A DNA stretch of 64,000 nucleotides from Lutjanus erythropterus (Eukaryota; Chordata; Actinopteri; Lutjaniformes; Lutjanidae). The number at the start of each line of letters is the position of its first letter. The first letter of the stretch is position 1. The notes under the pieces were generated by a model that saw only the letters and a program-made list of their open reading frames with translations, searched no databases and was not told the origin of the DNA. The stretch lies in NCBI GenBank assembly GCA_020091685.1, contig CM034610.1, positions 27,526,094 through 27,590,093 of the forward strand, written 5' to 3'. Both the position numbers and the translations under genes were made by a program. This document shows, piece by piece, positions 36,841 to 49,480 of this stretch.

Positions 36841-38540
36841 TTATCTGAACAGTTTATTGTGTCTTCATTGTCAGTTATGTTTATAATCACCAAACATCAC
36901 GTAGACTAATGTTTTTTACTGTCACCTGTTTTTTTTTTGTTGTTGTTGTTGTAGCCATCTGTAAATATAGCCCAGAGGCTCTGCACAGCACTGCAACAGC
37001 ACATTTTACGCTTGAGTAAAAAAATAATCTTCCTTTTTTGCTCGTGGGAAATTACACTTAATCCCTATTGTGTTTTTCTTATTTTCTCATCAGTGAAAAA
37101 GCTGGATGTACTATTGCCGACAATGGAGCAAATTACAGAAATAACTCCCTCAAATGTATAGCGAATCAGTGGTAGAAGACAACAATTACTGGCGTGTGAC
37201 ATTAGGACACTTAGTTTATTATCTCTGCTGTTATTGTAGGAAGGAATGCAGTAAAGCCAGAGTCCATTATACAGTATATTACCTGAACTTTTCTATCTAC
37301 TGTTGGCAGCTCCACAGGTGCTGTAATGCACGTGTGCACATACTGTACACGCTGTACTCTCCCTTGACCTCATGTGTTCTTTCTGTCTGAATGTAGGTGT
37401 GTAATGATTACAGTGTCTTTACCTAAAAAGCCCTGGCGTCCTTAAAAGACAGCGGATGATTCATGGACGTGAGATAGAGGCACCAAGTTTGACTGCAGAA
37501 GCTATAAGCAATTCCTCAGCTGTAAACAAAGCAGTAATACCTGGACAGGTGTGACTACTTTCTCTCTAATAACAGTCACACTGTGCACCCAGTGTGTCTT
37601 TTAATCCAAGAAAATGAGCGATGACTGATGTGTCCACTCAGCACACATGCTCGCACTCACAAACAGGCTTGACTTTAATAACCGCAGGGCCAGGTTCAGT
37701 GGAAAAGTTTGACAAGTTTGACATTCAAGGTAAAATCTGTCTGCCCGAGGCATTCTGGGAACAGTCCAGCATTCTTCCAATTTAGCTCAAACCGCTCACG
37801 TCTGACAGAGAGGCTGCTTATTAACTAGAAAAGACACGACCCTCCTCACTGTATGCTCCTGCAGCTTCTTCTGTAGATGTTTCTGATGTGTTTAAGAAGT
37901 GACTATTAATTTTCTTTTAGGTAAAGAATCGTCACAGCAAGGTACAGTAAGACATTAGCGCTCACTCTCTTTCCTCGTCACGCTCACTCACCACAGACGT
38001 GTTGGGAGGACGGCACACGGTGTTACAGCCACTCTGTCCTTTTTTTCACATGACTGTGCAGAACACACACTTCCCTGTGAGGGCTCACGCAGTAACGGCG
38101 GGCAAAAGTCAAGTCGCTGGTTATTACACACCACCACAGATAGATACAACTACAACCATTCACATAATAAATATTATTTTATTTACTTGATACCATTCTG
38201 CATCTGTGATTCTGCTAATGTCAGTGTTAGCTTGTTCGATAAGGTCAAAACAATACTTGATAAAGAAGACAGTGCTCTTAAATGTGCATGAAGTACAGAA
38301 GGTCCTCTACTCATGTTTTGTCATTATTCATTCATCTGTTGCTGGAACCTGCAAGTGTTCGTCTTTTTTGCTTGGTAAGTGAGAAGTAGTTAACAGAATA
38401 TCAAAATTGCTGTTGATTAAATTTTTAGTAGGTGATTAATTGACTAATTCAGTAATCCCTACCGTGAGAGACGTGTCTCAAGATAAGTAATAGTATGAAT
38501 ACAACAAAAATATATATTTCTCCCATGCAAAATGTATGTA

Positions 38541-38543
<3 letters not shown>
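36841..38543. other. Unique noncoding sequence
   Basis: There is a short (GTT)n run at about 36937-36952. No gene was found. From 38400 to 38460 GATTAATTGACTAATTC-type motifs look like repeat debris next to the (TA)n tract. Confidence 0.35.
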
Positions 38544-38702
<159 letters not shown>

Positions 38703-40167
38703 AGGATTTTCTTTGTTTGTTTTTCTCTGGTGAAATACTGTTTTCAACTTTTTCCTACCTCTAAAGGTCCTTCAAATGAAACAATATGGGAAGAAAAAGA
38801 AGTTTAAACTCCCTACAGTTGATTAATCAGTCAATTATTTTATTGATTAATCAATTAGTTTGGTCGATAAAGTAGATAAAGTATTTGTTTACACACAAAA
38901 TAAAGTGTCACTGAAGTAAAAGAAAAATTTAAGTAATACATTTTTGACTAAATGTGACCTAAATAACAAAAAACCAAACATATAAATGGCTAAAAATAAA
39001 ATGTACAGCCTTGCCAAAATGAACAATGAGTTACAGAAATATTCTCACAGGTTGCTGGGCACACACCCCTTAGAGATCCATATTAACAGAGGCAGGCAGC
39101 AGCTCTGTGTGCACCATTATGTGTCTGAACCGTCATTCCTCCTGCCTGTAACGACCGCAGACATACACTGGGGATCCTCATCATCATCAGCCTGAAAGTG
39201 TCTTTGCCGCTCTCTGTCAGAGCATCATCAGTTGAACTAACTAGCTGTACGCTGCCACCCTGTCCACAGCTCATTGATCACTGGCTCCCCCGTCGCTCGG
39301 GGGCTATTTGCCGGCGGCTCAGGGGGAATGGTTTCCTGGCAAACAGAGTGGGTCGGGGGCAGGCAAAGAGTGTGTTCTGTGTGGCCGGCCTGCACGCCCG
39401 CAGCGACTGAAGTGAGCAATTTTTTCTTCTTGCTCTGACAGGCGTTAGCTTAACGAGAGATCGAATACATTAGCACAGAAAGTACACAGAGCCGACCCCG
39501 CAGCTGACCGCCGCACTTCACCGCTGCTGCTCATGTTTTGGAGTGAGTGTGGGTATTTGCAGCTGTCATACACAAGTGAGTTTTGTGGCGGTTGAAGACC
39601 AGACTCATTCATTTTCCTGTGGCATTTTGATTTGTATTTGTTGATGTCAGCTCCCACACTGCCGCCCCTACTTTCAGATGCTTTTTTTGGGTCTTTTTGC
39701 CTTCTATTCCCAGACCCGGTTAGCATTAATGAGCTGTTATGTTAGCCACTAACAGGGGCGCCTCAGCTGCATCGCTCCTCTCACTGGACTCATGTCAACA
39801 TTTATATGGTAAATGTAGCCGGGCTCAAGGTCCCTCATTTTATGTGTGTGCTTCCTGCACTGCTGTTATATAGCTTACTGTACCTGAACCCTGAATATAA
39901 ATATACATGTGAGCTAAACTATACTGTTGTACCACATGCAAAAAGAAATCTGGACACAAGCAGCATCCTGCAGCCATTAAATACTATGAGAGACAACTAT
40001 TTTATCCAGCCTTAAAGGTTGGTGGTGTTATACCTTTTTATTGTCAACAAATACCAATTAAAATACCCAAACAAGCAAGTAAAATGCCATATTGGGCAAG
40101 TAAACCTAGCAGATCACTTGACCAACCAGGCAAATGGGTCAAAAGGAATGAATCTATCAATCAATTG
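38703..40167. other. Unique noncoding sequence with GC-rich block
   Basis: The segment 39280-39560 is much richer in G+C and CpG than the rest (CCGTCGCTCGGGGGCTATTT, GTGGCCGGCCTGCACGCC, GACCGCCGCACTTCACCGC). No exon with coding character was found. It could be a small CpG island or a regulatory element. Confidence 0.35.
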
Positions 40168-40368
40168 CATAAATTTTCATGCAAAATGCCAGAAAATGCT
40201 GTTTCCAGCCACTAAAATATGCAGCTTGCCTGCTTCTCTCAGTTTATTATCATATTAAAATTAATATCTTTGGTTATGGACTGACAAAACAAATTATTTA
40301 AATACATCACCCTGGGCTTTGAAAAACTGGGATGAACTATTTCACTGTTTTCATTTTAGGTCCAAAGT
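40168..40368 (-). repeat. Dispersed repeat (family G), minus-strand fragment
   Basis: GCAAAATGCCAGAAAATGCT, TTAATATCTTTGGTTATGGA, CTGACAAAACAAATTATTTA, CACCCTGGGCTTTGAAAAAC and TTAGGTCCAAA follow the order of the minus-strand copy at 63681-63956. Both ends are missing. Confidence 0.55.
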
Positions 40369-41276
40369 ATTTGTTGTTATTTTCTAACAGCTAATAAAGA
40401 ACCCAAATTGTACATGGGCAAGCAAAAGATGATTCTGAGCAAGTAGAGTTCTGACACTGGCCCTTTTTCTAAAACAGCTGGACAGTGTAGTTTGTTGCAA
40501 ATGTTAACAGTGCATTTGTTGGGAACTATTTTCAGCTACAGATTAATACACATGCGGTGCTCCAGTGTGTATTTATAGTAGTGGGATGTTGTGTGTGGGA
40601 TTGACTCAAAGTAAACAGTGTGTGTGTTCATGGTAATGAAGGAGCATGTCACCCAGTGCAGCGGTGTGGCTCATTGATGTGTTTTTATTAGTTTCTGGAC
40701 AACAATGGAGCTCTATGGCACAGAGGAAGGAGAGATATCAGGCTTTGGATACACAGGCTGCTCATGGGATTTGATGACACTCAGAAAAATATGGAATATG
40801 GAGAGTGCATAGTGCATGGCTGCATTGCAACATTCCTGAAGAGTGTGCATACCAATCTGAGTGTGCCACAATCGCTGCTGATAATTTGTGGTGCAGTAAT
40901 TATTGTTTGATTTGTTTTGCTTTTCCAAACCAAATTCCTTTGAGGTCAGAGGCTCAGGCCGTCATCAGAAATTTCACTCTCGGAGTACAATCACATCAGA
41001 TAATGAAGTGGAACAAATAAGCCCCCCCCCCGTCTCTGCCTCCTCTCTCCTGCTGTGTCACTGCGGAGCGTAATGACTCGTCCACATCCTCTCCCTGCTT
41101 ATCTGTCGGCTCGTCTCGCTCCTCCTCACATGCCGCCATCATCATCTCTCTTCACAAACAGACGCAGACTGATGCTGTTCAGCAGGAGCGCCGGCTTATT
41201 ATGGACACCACACTCAGAGAGAACACAAAAAAATGTCTCTTTGCACTGTGTGTGTGCAGTCTGCTAAATGTTCTCA
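40369..41276. other. Unique noncoding sequence
   Basis: No gene recognised. A run of about 10 C lies at 41022-41031. The block 41080-41210 is CpG-richer than its surroundings. Confidence 0.35.
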
Positions 41277-41839
41277 CACTCTTAGAATAAAGGTGCTGAC
41301 TAGAACCGCAAAGGGTTCTTATCCACAAAGGACAACGCTTTTTGGTTGCCGGTACAACCTTTGCTGTGCTGGCAAGAATCCGTCTAGGAGATTCTAACAA
41401 GTACCTTTTTATATTCCAAGGATTTTATCTAGTTAATGGGGTTCTACTGAGAACCTGTTTATATTCCAAGATTTTTATCTAGAACACACTTTGGGGGTTA
41501 TAGCAAGAACTTGTTTGTATTCCAAGGATTTTAGCTAGAATTCATCAAGAGAGTGCTATCAGGAACCTTTTTATATTCCAGGGGTTTTGTCTAGAACACA
41601 TCTGGGGATACTAGTGAGAACTTTGTTATATTACAGCACAAAAAAACCTTGACAAACCCTAGATGAAAGAGTTCTTCAAGGATTTCAAAGAGTTCTTCAA
41701 GGATTTCAACAATCCCTGAAGAACTCTGTCTTCCAAAATCCTTTTTTCAAGAAATGATTCTTCAGAAACAAATGGTTCTGAATAGAACCCCAGCCCTTCA
41801 GTAAGAAGAACCCTTTTGGAACCCTTATTTCTGGGAGTG
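41277..41839 (+). mobile_element. MITE with TTAGAA-type inverted ends, copy 2
   Basis: The left end CACTCTTAGAATAAAGGTGC and the right end CCCTTATTTCTGGGAGTG are terminal inverted repeats. The interior is rich in AGAACC/GGTTCT and TTTATATTCCAAGGATTTTA units, like copy 1 (21461-22040). A 21-base unit around GAGTTCTTCAAGGATTTCAA is duplicated in tandem at about 41668-41710. It is 563 bases with no transposase. Confidence 0.8.
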
Positions 41840-44000
41840 TACTTTATGTTAATGTGTTTTTAGCATGTGCTCATGTGTGTTTTCTTCTACAATTTACAAT
41901 CCCAGAGGACTTCATATATGACAGAATGTAAATATTCACACGCTGTATTTTATCCTAAAATGGCCTCGGCACTGTCAGGAACAAATATGGTGTGTTTAAA
42001 AACATACACTTGGCATAAAGAAATCCTTGTTCCGCTGCCAAATCAAGTTGCAGGTTTTTTCTCCGTCTATCAGAGCAGGGAGTGAAGATTTTTTCAGACG
42101 TGTCGACGTGTATTTTATCCCCCCGCGTATAGAGTCTTTCATCTGGCCTTGGCCACCTCTGATGACATCAGAGCACGTACAGGGTGGCTCTTTGCCGATT
42201 AAACGACCACGTGTGAACACAAACTGCAGCCTGGCCATTGTCCCGTCCATCAGCTCGTAAATGTCATTAGTAGGATGTGGGACGTGGCAGCTTTAGGACA
42301 GATGAAACATGTTGAGGGGACTTTTATCCTGCACAGTGGGATACAGTGGGAGGCTGAACCTTCCTCCTTGTCTGGGACGCTTATATAAGTTAGAGCCTGG
42401 TTTCTTTAACCAGCAGTTGGGGCCTCATTGGGTTTGCAGACCTGCGTCCTGTCAGTCCCCACATGACGAGTGTATTCAAGTGTGAACTGAAGTCCACACA
42501 TAGAAATTTGATACTACCTCTTACACTCTAAAGTTCTGACACTACAAAAGTTGAAAACTCGGTGGTTTTTGTTTCCGAATGTCGGTATGTACCATTTATA
42601 AAAATAGACAGTTCTTTCCATGGTTAAATCAACTCCAAAAACTGTGTAATTAGTTTTAGTCACGAAAGCGTTTATTTCAAGCAGTGGGATAGTGTTTCTT
42701 TCTTGCAATTGGGCAAAATAAAAGGTGAATTTAAGTGGGTCCAACATCAATATGATAAAGAGAAGAAAACATAAATAACTGCACTCCAGTAACTGTGATA
42801 TCTATATAGTATAGTGATATGTTAAATGTGAGTTTGCTGCATTCACCAGAAACCTCTTGTTTCGTCCTTCCACTGCTTCAACACGCACCAACGCTGGTTT
42901 AGTCTAAATAAATCCATAATTCAGTGAGTTGGGTGTGAAAATATTCTGGCCCTATGCTGTTTTCCTCACACTTGTTCCTCAGCTCAGCTGGTGTGAGAGT
43001 CTGACTGAGCTGCAGCTCCCACTCGTTCTTTGGAGGTAGATCATTGATTTAACATAATATAATGGCAAATGTCGAACCACATATATCTTGAATATTTCCA
43101 TTTTATGGAATGGTGGAGCCATGAAAAATTAGTGGAGAAAAATGGAGTTTTGAATAATTCTTTCAGTCTAAACACACAAGTTGAGGAAAAGCATAATTGC
43201 AGGGCAGCTGCCTTAACTTATTTTTGAGTTTTAAATCAAATTCTTAAGCTTCTGAGGTTTAGAAACAAAAAAAATCCATATTTCAAAATCTCAATAATCT
43301 GAGTTTCTGCCATTGTTGCAGGAAAAATAACTTCGAAATAGTTTGATAGTTTAATTCTTTGTCAGTTGGCCAAGTGAGTTGCTATATTTACTCCCCCAAA
43401 CACATGTTTCTAAAACTCAAAGATTCTATTTTTTTCTACAGAGGAAAAGTGAAGTAAATTATCTCAAAAGATTATAGGTTGGCAAAAGACTCAAATCAGG
43501 GACATTGCAACTACACCGCCTCTACAAGCCTTTTGGAGCTTTCTGGTGGTGTGGAGGCCTGTAACAGTAAGAGGCAGCAGGACATAAATACTTTGTCTAC
43601 AGTAGAAGCAGAAGATTTATGTGAAAAATCTGTTTCCAGTGTTATCACATCATAAAAGTCCTTTGCAATTTTTTCCCCCCAGGTTCCGTCTCCAATCTGA
43701 ACCCAGTGTATGCCACATAAATAGTTTTGGGATTCTTGTTAGGAAAAGCTTTATTTCAGCAACACGGGCAATTTAGAACAAAAAATCGTAGTCAGGGACC
43801 TGATTAGCATCGTATCCAGCAGTGCTGTGGGAGCTTAACGGCAGATTTCACAGACTAACAGTGCACATACTCAGACCCCTTCATACAAGCCACATATAAA
43901 CCACATACACTCGTACCTAATGATCTGGATTATTAGAGCCCACCCACTGCATGAGTCTGGTCCACTGTCTATCTGTTTGATCAGCTAATTACCACCATTA
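41840..44000. other. Unique noncoding sequence, possible conserved block
   Basis: No gene recognised. The stretch 42105-42265 (CGCGTATAGAGTCTTTCATC, GATTAAACGACCACGTGTGA) is repeat-free with raised CpG, and may be a conserved noncoding element. Confidence 0.3.
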
Positions 44001-44035
44001 TACACACACACACACACACACATACACACACACAC
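44001..44035. repeat. (CA)n microsatellite
   Basis: CA dinucleotides with one interruption (CATACA). Confidence 0.9.
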
Positions 44036-44529
44036 TTCACCCAAGAGACTGGTTTTATGCAGGGAGCCGCTGGGCTTTAGCCCCCTCCACTCTCCTTCTT
44101 TTCTTCTCCTCGCCACCCCTCTTCCTCTATTTCTCCTCTTTATTCTGTCCTCAAAGCAGCCTTGGCAGCGTGTGAGTTATTGAAATGAAACAAGGTCTGG
44201 AAACTAAAAAAACGTGCATAAATGGCCTTGAGACTTGTTAAATTCATATCAGTCTGCAACATTGCTCTCCACAAGATTGCTGGGCTAAGCTGCAGTGTAG
44301 TTTCACGATGAAGGTGAATGATGAAGTCAGTGAGTTTGAATGGGCAGGAGCTGCGAATTTACAGGCACTTGATTTAAACGCTGTCACTTAAACCTACTTT
44401 ATTTGGCCGAGTCCTGCAATGTTTAGGCTTTGACCTTGATCCTGTGGCACTGCTGCTGCTCGCTGAATTTTAACAACCAAACTATGACTCAGCAATTACC
44501 AGCTGTGTGATATAATTTTGTTAGCATGC
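44036..44529. other. Unique noncoding sequence
   Basis: A pyrimidine tract at 44085-44155 ends in AAAGCAG, but no open frame of interest follows. Confidence 0.35.
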
Positions 44530-44985
44530 TAGCACCATGCATTTAGGGATGCCATTGAATGGACTGCAAATTTTGTACAGACTTTCTTGTTCCCAAGGGG
44601 ATAAATCTTGGAGACTTTTATATAATCCTGTGATTTTCCCAAGTCAAAATGTTCACTTGTTCACTGAAATATCTCAATAACCAGATAGTTTGGCACAACA
44701 TATCCTGTAGACATTCATGATCCCTAGATGATGTATCCTACTGACATCTGTGAACATCTGACTTTTCCTCCAGAACCGCCATTTCTGTTTTTTAATGAAA
44801 TATCTCAGCTACTATCAGATGGATTTCTATTAAACTTGGTTGAGACATTCGTGCTCTCATGTGGATTAATTGTAGAACCTTTGGTGATTCTTAACTTTTC
44901 ATCAGCAGCGTCATCAGGTCAACTTTTTAACTTGTTCAGCACTTTAGTTAATGACCAAAAACCTGCAAAACTGATGGCATGCATT
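44530..44985 (+). repeat. Dispersed teleost repeat (GAAATATCTCA type)
   Basis: Two related modules occur in succession: GAAATATCTCAATAACCAGA ... AGACATTCATGATCCC, then GAAATATCTCAGCTACTATC, AGATGGATTTCTATTAAACT, CTTTGGTGATTCTTAACTTT, GCAGCGTCATCAGGTCAACT and TAATGACCAAAAACCTGCAA. I know this phrase order from a highly abundant fish repeat whose class I cannot state. The open frame at 44728-45078 falls over it and is not a gene. Confidence 0.65.
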
Positions 44986-46076
44986 CATCAACCAAGTCTG
45001 AACCACCTTTTGAATTTGAGGAAAACTATTCTTCACCCTCTACACTCACCACTCCCCCATCTCTCCATCTCATTCTAACTACCATGTCTCCTTTTCACCT
45101 TCTTCTCTCCTCTCTTTTCATTTCCCTTTTTATGTTTTCCCGTCACATCTGCGTCCTCTCTTATTTCCTGGTCTCCTGTCTCCTTCATTTCTCCTCTGCG
45201 CCGCTGCAGAAAGAATGATGCACGTTTCCTCTCTGTTAATTATCATAATCGATGATGGGCCTGCCGCTGTGTTACCCATAGTGCTGCTTCATATGCTCTC
45301 TCTGACTCAGGGGAAATGCATTACCACCTCTGGAGCAGTTCCTGCTCGGAAAGATTAGGGTCATTACCTGGCAGCGGGTCCTGGAAATCCGCTCTGTGCA
45401 TTATAGCCTTAAACTTTCACCTATATCAGGTAACTCTAAAAAGCAAAGAAAACAAACAAGCAGAGCCATTAGCAGTTTCTTTGGCTATTGTATTCCTTAC
45501 CATAGAGAGTCAGAATACTATAGCAAAGCCAAGACATACATTTGATATCTTTTTATAATCTTTCATGACAGATTTTCTTCAGGCACTTTCATTTATTTTA
45601 TATACAGTTCAGTCATTTTTCTTGGATTTAACTCCACAGTTCATGTTGTTTGGTGTGTAAGAGTAGACAGCCAGAAGGGCTGAGCTGGAATTCCCCCTCT
45701 GTAAGCCATGTGCTGCTGCTGCCTTGTGTTTACTCATCTTATAAAACTGCAGTTTTACATTTCCTTCATTTACTTTCAGCCCGTTTAAAAGACAGCTAAG
45801 CAGAACGAACTGGATGGCGTCTCCAAACCACACTGCTGGGTTTCTAATTTTAGCGGATCATCAGGAAATACTCCTTTTACTATCTCTGCCGCTTTCTGTG
45901 TCCACAATCATTCAATCTTTCATCCACAGTCATACATCAGTGGCTCAGCGGTGTGTACATGGAAAGCTCTTATAGGTGGTCTGCGATAAAGTTCCCACTA
46001 TGGGCTAAGTGTGTGGTTTGAAGGGCGGGCTCTCGGAGAAGCCACAGAGAGTATGAAAATACTGCAAGTTCAGGAC
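44986..46076. other. Unique sequence with pyrimidine tract and possible conserved block
   Basis: A long pyrimidine-rich tract covers 45035-45210 and ends CGCCGCTGCAG. The following 45225-45430 is repeat-free with balanced base use (TTAATTATCATAATCGATGA, ATTAGGGTCATTACCTGGCA, CTGTGCATTATAGCC). This is the character of a conserved regulatory element. No coding frame follows. Confidence 0.3.
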
Positions 46077-46604
46077 CACATGCTTGGAAATAAGGGTTCT
46101 ACTTCAATGGCTGATGTTCTACCCAGAACCATTTGCTTCTGAAGAACCCTTTTTTTGGGTTTCCTTTATAAGACTAAAGGCTCCATTAAGAACACTTTTT
46201 GACCAGAGAATATTTTTGGAAGAAAGTGTTCTTCAAGGATTATTGAAATCCTTTAAAAGTTATTTTGTCAATGGTTCTGTGCGCCATATTATAAAATGGT
46301 TCCTTTGTAAAATATGATGAGTCTGTTCTAGAGAAAACCCTTGGAATATGAAAGGGTTCTCTCTAAACCCTTTAGTTTTTTCTTGATGAATCTCTTGGAA
46401 TCTCACAAGGTTCTTGGTAGAACCCCCTGGGTGGGCTCTTCTGGATAGAACGCCCTGGAGAGGGTTCTGGGTAGAAGCATTACACCATAGAAGGGTCTCT
46501 GTAGAACCTGTCATGGGTGTTCTGGGTGAAAACTTTCACAAATGGTTCGAGGTGAAACTCCCTGAAATAGTTCTAAGTTGAGCCTTTTTAAAAACCAGGA
46601 GTTT
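46077..46604 (-). mobile_element. MITE with TTAGAA-type inverted ends, copy 3 (inverted)
   Basis: GGAAATAAGGGTTCTACTTC at the left and GTTCTACCCAGAACCATTTG inside match the reverse complement of the right end of copy 2. AAGTGTTCTTCAAGGATTAT corresponds to its AGAGTTCTTCAGGGATTG-type segment. The right end (GTTCTAAGTTGAGCC) corresponds to the complement of copy 2's left end. The ends are more decayed than in copies 1 and 2. Confidence 0.65.
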
Positions 46605-46630
46605 GAGCCATAAGTTTATGGCTCAAACTC
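46599..46630. repeat. Perfect 15-bp inverted repeat with 2-base loop
   Basis: GAGTTTGAGCCATAA (46599-46613) is followed after GT by TTATGGCTCAAACTC (46616-46630), its exact reverse complement. It overlaps the decayed right end of MITE copy 3. On one strand it would form a hairpin; there is no T run to make it a terminator and it is not placed like one. Confidence 0.95.
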
Positions 46631-49054
46631 ACTGTGTGCCTATTAAATAAGTTGAAATTCTATCTAAAATACAATCTATGATTGAAGTGAGTTGTTTCCT
46701 CCTGCTGCCTCCTCTCCAGACTCTCAGGCTGCAGGAACTCCACAGGAGCACAAGACAAGCACAACATTATAATTTGACAATAACAAGTGACAGAAAGTCC
46801 TCCATTGTAAGTTGATTGGCTGTTTATAACTGTCAGTTTGTCGATGTAAAGTTTAGCCCGTTGTCCTGAAATCCAAAGTCCACTGCTCTGAAAATAGGCT
46901 GCATGTCTCACTGCCTGCCAAACTCCATTAATATATTGCTCAATTTAACAGTTACAAACATCTATGTCTTCTAAAAGATTATTAATGATTTCTTTACAAC
47001 TCATAAACAGACACTTACTCATTCTGTGAATATTCGGCATTAATTTGAACTCTAATTAATGTAAAACAGACATATAAAAGCAGTTATAGATGAATAGAAA
47101 TCTCAAAGGGAGCACCGTGGTGCAGCATAGATTTCAGAGCAGCAAGTATTTTAACTAAACATGTTTCCTTGATCTCTGATGACATACCATGGCCATTGTA
47201 TGATTTATTACAGAAAATATATCACTTTCTCCTTTAAATCACAGTGGCTGAAGCTGTTCTGCATTAACACCTCACTACGTGTAGTATATTAACAGAGAGC
47301 CTATCAATGAAATAGCAGTGGAATAAAAACACAGTGAGTAGGTGTGAGCGATTTGTTTTGACACGGCCAGTCACTCTTGGCAGCTGTCCTCTGCAGCACA
47401 GCCCAGGTCTGACGTTTGCTAATGCACTGACTCTAGCACCAGTGCGTGCATGTGTGTATTTTTCTTAATGTCTACTGGGGGGATGTTTATACGTGCGTGT
47501 TAGTGTGGGTGGGTGTGCAGAGGCATAACAGAGATGCAAACCTCTAATTGCCCAGACAGAAAGGCCAAGAACTAATGCCAGGAAGCTCAGTAAGCATATC
47601 AGAGTGGGTGTGTCGGGGGTATGTACCGTTTTTAGCCAATCGTGTCGCAGCTCTAACAGGAAGTTGTGGTCTGAAGCACGTGTTGTTGCGGCAACAAGGG
47701 AACTAAAAGGATAACGAACGGGGAAGAGAAGAGACAGAGCTGTTTTGGTGCAAGGGAGCAACCAGTTCACCCGCGACTATTGTTTCATTTACAGATACAG
47801 TGACATAATATGAGAGTGATACTTTTACACCAGTTTGTAATAATAGAAGGAGTGTGGGATAAAGTTAGAGGGTTGGGGCTGGAGAGATGCTTGCGCATGG
47901 ATAATGTACACACAGATGGATAGACAGAAAAAGGAAAAATAGAGAGACTGCGTGAGAGATTTAGTCTCACCTTTCACGGCAAAGCATTGTCACACACTGA
48001 ACAAATGTCTCTCCGGTAATGTTCTCCCCACTCTCTCTCATTGTCAGCTAATGGACCGGCGCAGGATAAAGGCGTATTCCCCTCAGACACACACACATGC
48101 AAACACACAAAAGGCATCACAAGTCACCCAGTGGACTCAGTTATCCTGAGAGAAGATTGAATGACATAAGCCATTATCGTCCCGCACAAATAGCGTCACA
48201 CCATTACTGCAGGTGGTGCATAATGATGCATTTGCATGGCGAAGAAACAGTGTAACAAAAGCATCACAAAACAACAACGTGAGTGAGGCAGCTGAGACAT
48301 TGTCAGGAGAGTACCTGGTGTACAGGTCATGGGAATGATTTCAGAGGGATTTCAGCAGAAATAAGAGAAACGCGTCCCGGATAACTTATGTATTTTTCTA
48401 TCTGGACCCTATTTTCTCATGTTTTTGTGTCTAAGTGACTAATGGGGACAACAATTTTTGAAATTGGCCCAGTATTGAAGGAGAGCGCTGCAGCTGGAAT
48501 ACGTGAAACTAAACTAAACCAAAACCCTTATGTGCAACTGCAGACTGTCAAAGTAGGTGCTTGTTTTTGCCACCGACAGACTCAGATTGTTATTATAAGT
48601 GTCAGACAACATTATGGAAAGAATCCCCACAGAGATAGACCTTTTTTAAAACGTAAGATACATTTTGATTAAGCAGAAACTGAGTGTTATAGCTCTTGCC
48701 AAACTAACCAGACTCCCTTTGGAGAAATTGTAATTTTAAATGTATCCACTTTATTCAAATGTAATTCAACAGAAACAAAATAAAACTCACCAGAAATGCC
48801 TTGGCCCATCTTTCTACTGCTCCAACAACAAAATAAACCCTTAATTTACTCCATTAAATTTTTAAAATATGGGGAGAAAAGCGAGTGAGATTGGACATCA
48901 GAGAAGCAGTGGGAAGAAACAGTGTGTACAGTCAGGATATTTTCACATCTACCTCTGTGGATAAAGCGTTTATTTCAACCAAACCAGAGCTGGTGAATGT
49001 TCGAACTGTGGAAAGATGAACAAAGGCATTTTTGGTGAGTTTTGTTTTGTTTCT
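46631..49054. other. Unique noncoding sequence, possible conserved block
   Basis: No gene was recognised. The segment 48160-48265 is repeat-free and includes TAATGATGCATTTGCATGGC, which holds a perfect octamer (ATTTGCAT, POU-factor type) and a TAAT core. It could be a conserved regulatory site. Confidence 0.3.
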
Positions 49055-49480
49055 GTACCGGTTGCATTACCACAATACAGTCATGTGATGCCTGCTGCAG
49101 AGTGATTTATTAATACATCATAGGATCAGTGCTGTCACAGACCAACAGACTCAACCCAAGACATTTTGGGACTTGGGAATGTGTTTGGGGGTTGGATTTA
49201 TCATTATGGATCTATTTTACCACGTCTCAAAAAAAGACGCCACAGTTCAAGGCTGGGTTACAAAGCTTCTGAAATGGATAAGATTGCAGTGAGCCATCAT
49301 GGTAAAGATACAATGCTAGTGTTAGCATTAGCTTAACGCTAGCCTTTCCTGTTCAACTAACCCCCCTGGCCATTAGAAAACAACAGACAAGACTTTTCTT
49401 TGTCTAGAGAAGCTGCAGCTTCCATTAAATGACATACCTGAACTGTACATTTACTGCCAGACCGACAACTCACTACTATG
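49055..49480 (+). repeat. Dispersed repeat (family T), copy 3
   Basis: It shares, in order, ACAGTCATGTGATGCCTGCT, GGATCAGTGCTGTCACAGAC, CAGACTCAACCCAAGACATT, GTTACAAAGCTTCTGAAATG and CTGTACATTTACTGCCAGAC with copies at 4330-5130 and 25540-25770. The copies are diverged. Confidence 0.6.

Noticed and set aside
41277-41839. CRISPR-like array of repeated GAACC units
   Set aside because: The units are irregular, occur in both orientations, sit inside a MITE with inverted ends, and the genome is a vertebrate's.
44728-45078. 116-codon open frame
   Set aside because: It covers a dispersed teleost repeat (44530-44985) and runs into a pyrimidine tract; no domain.
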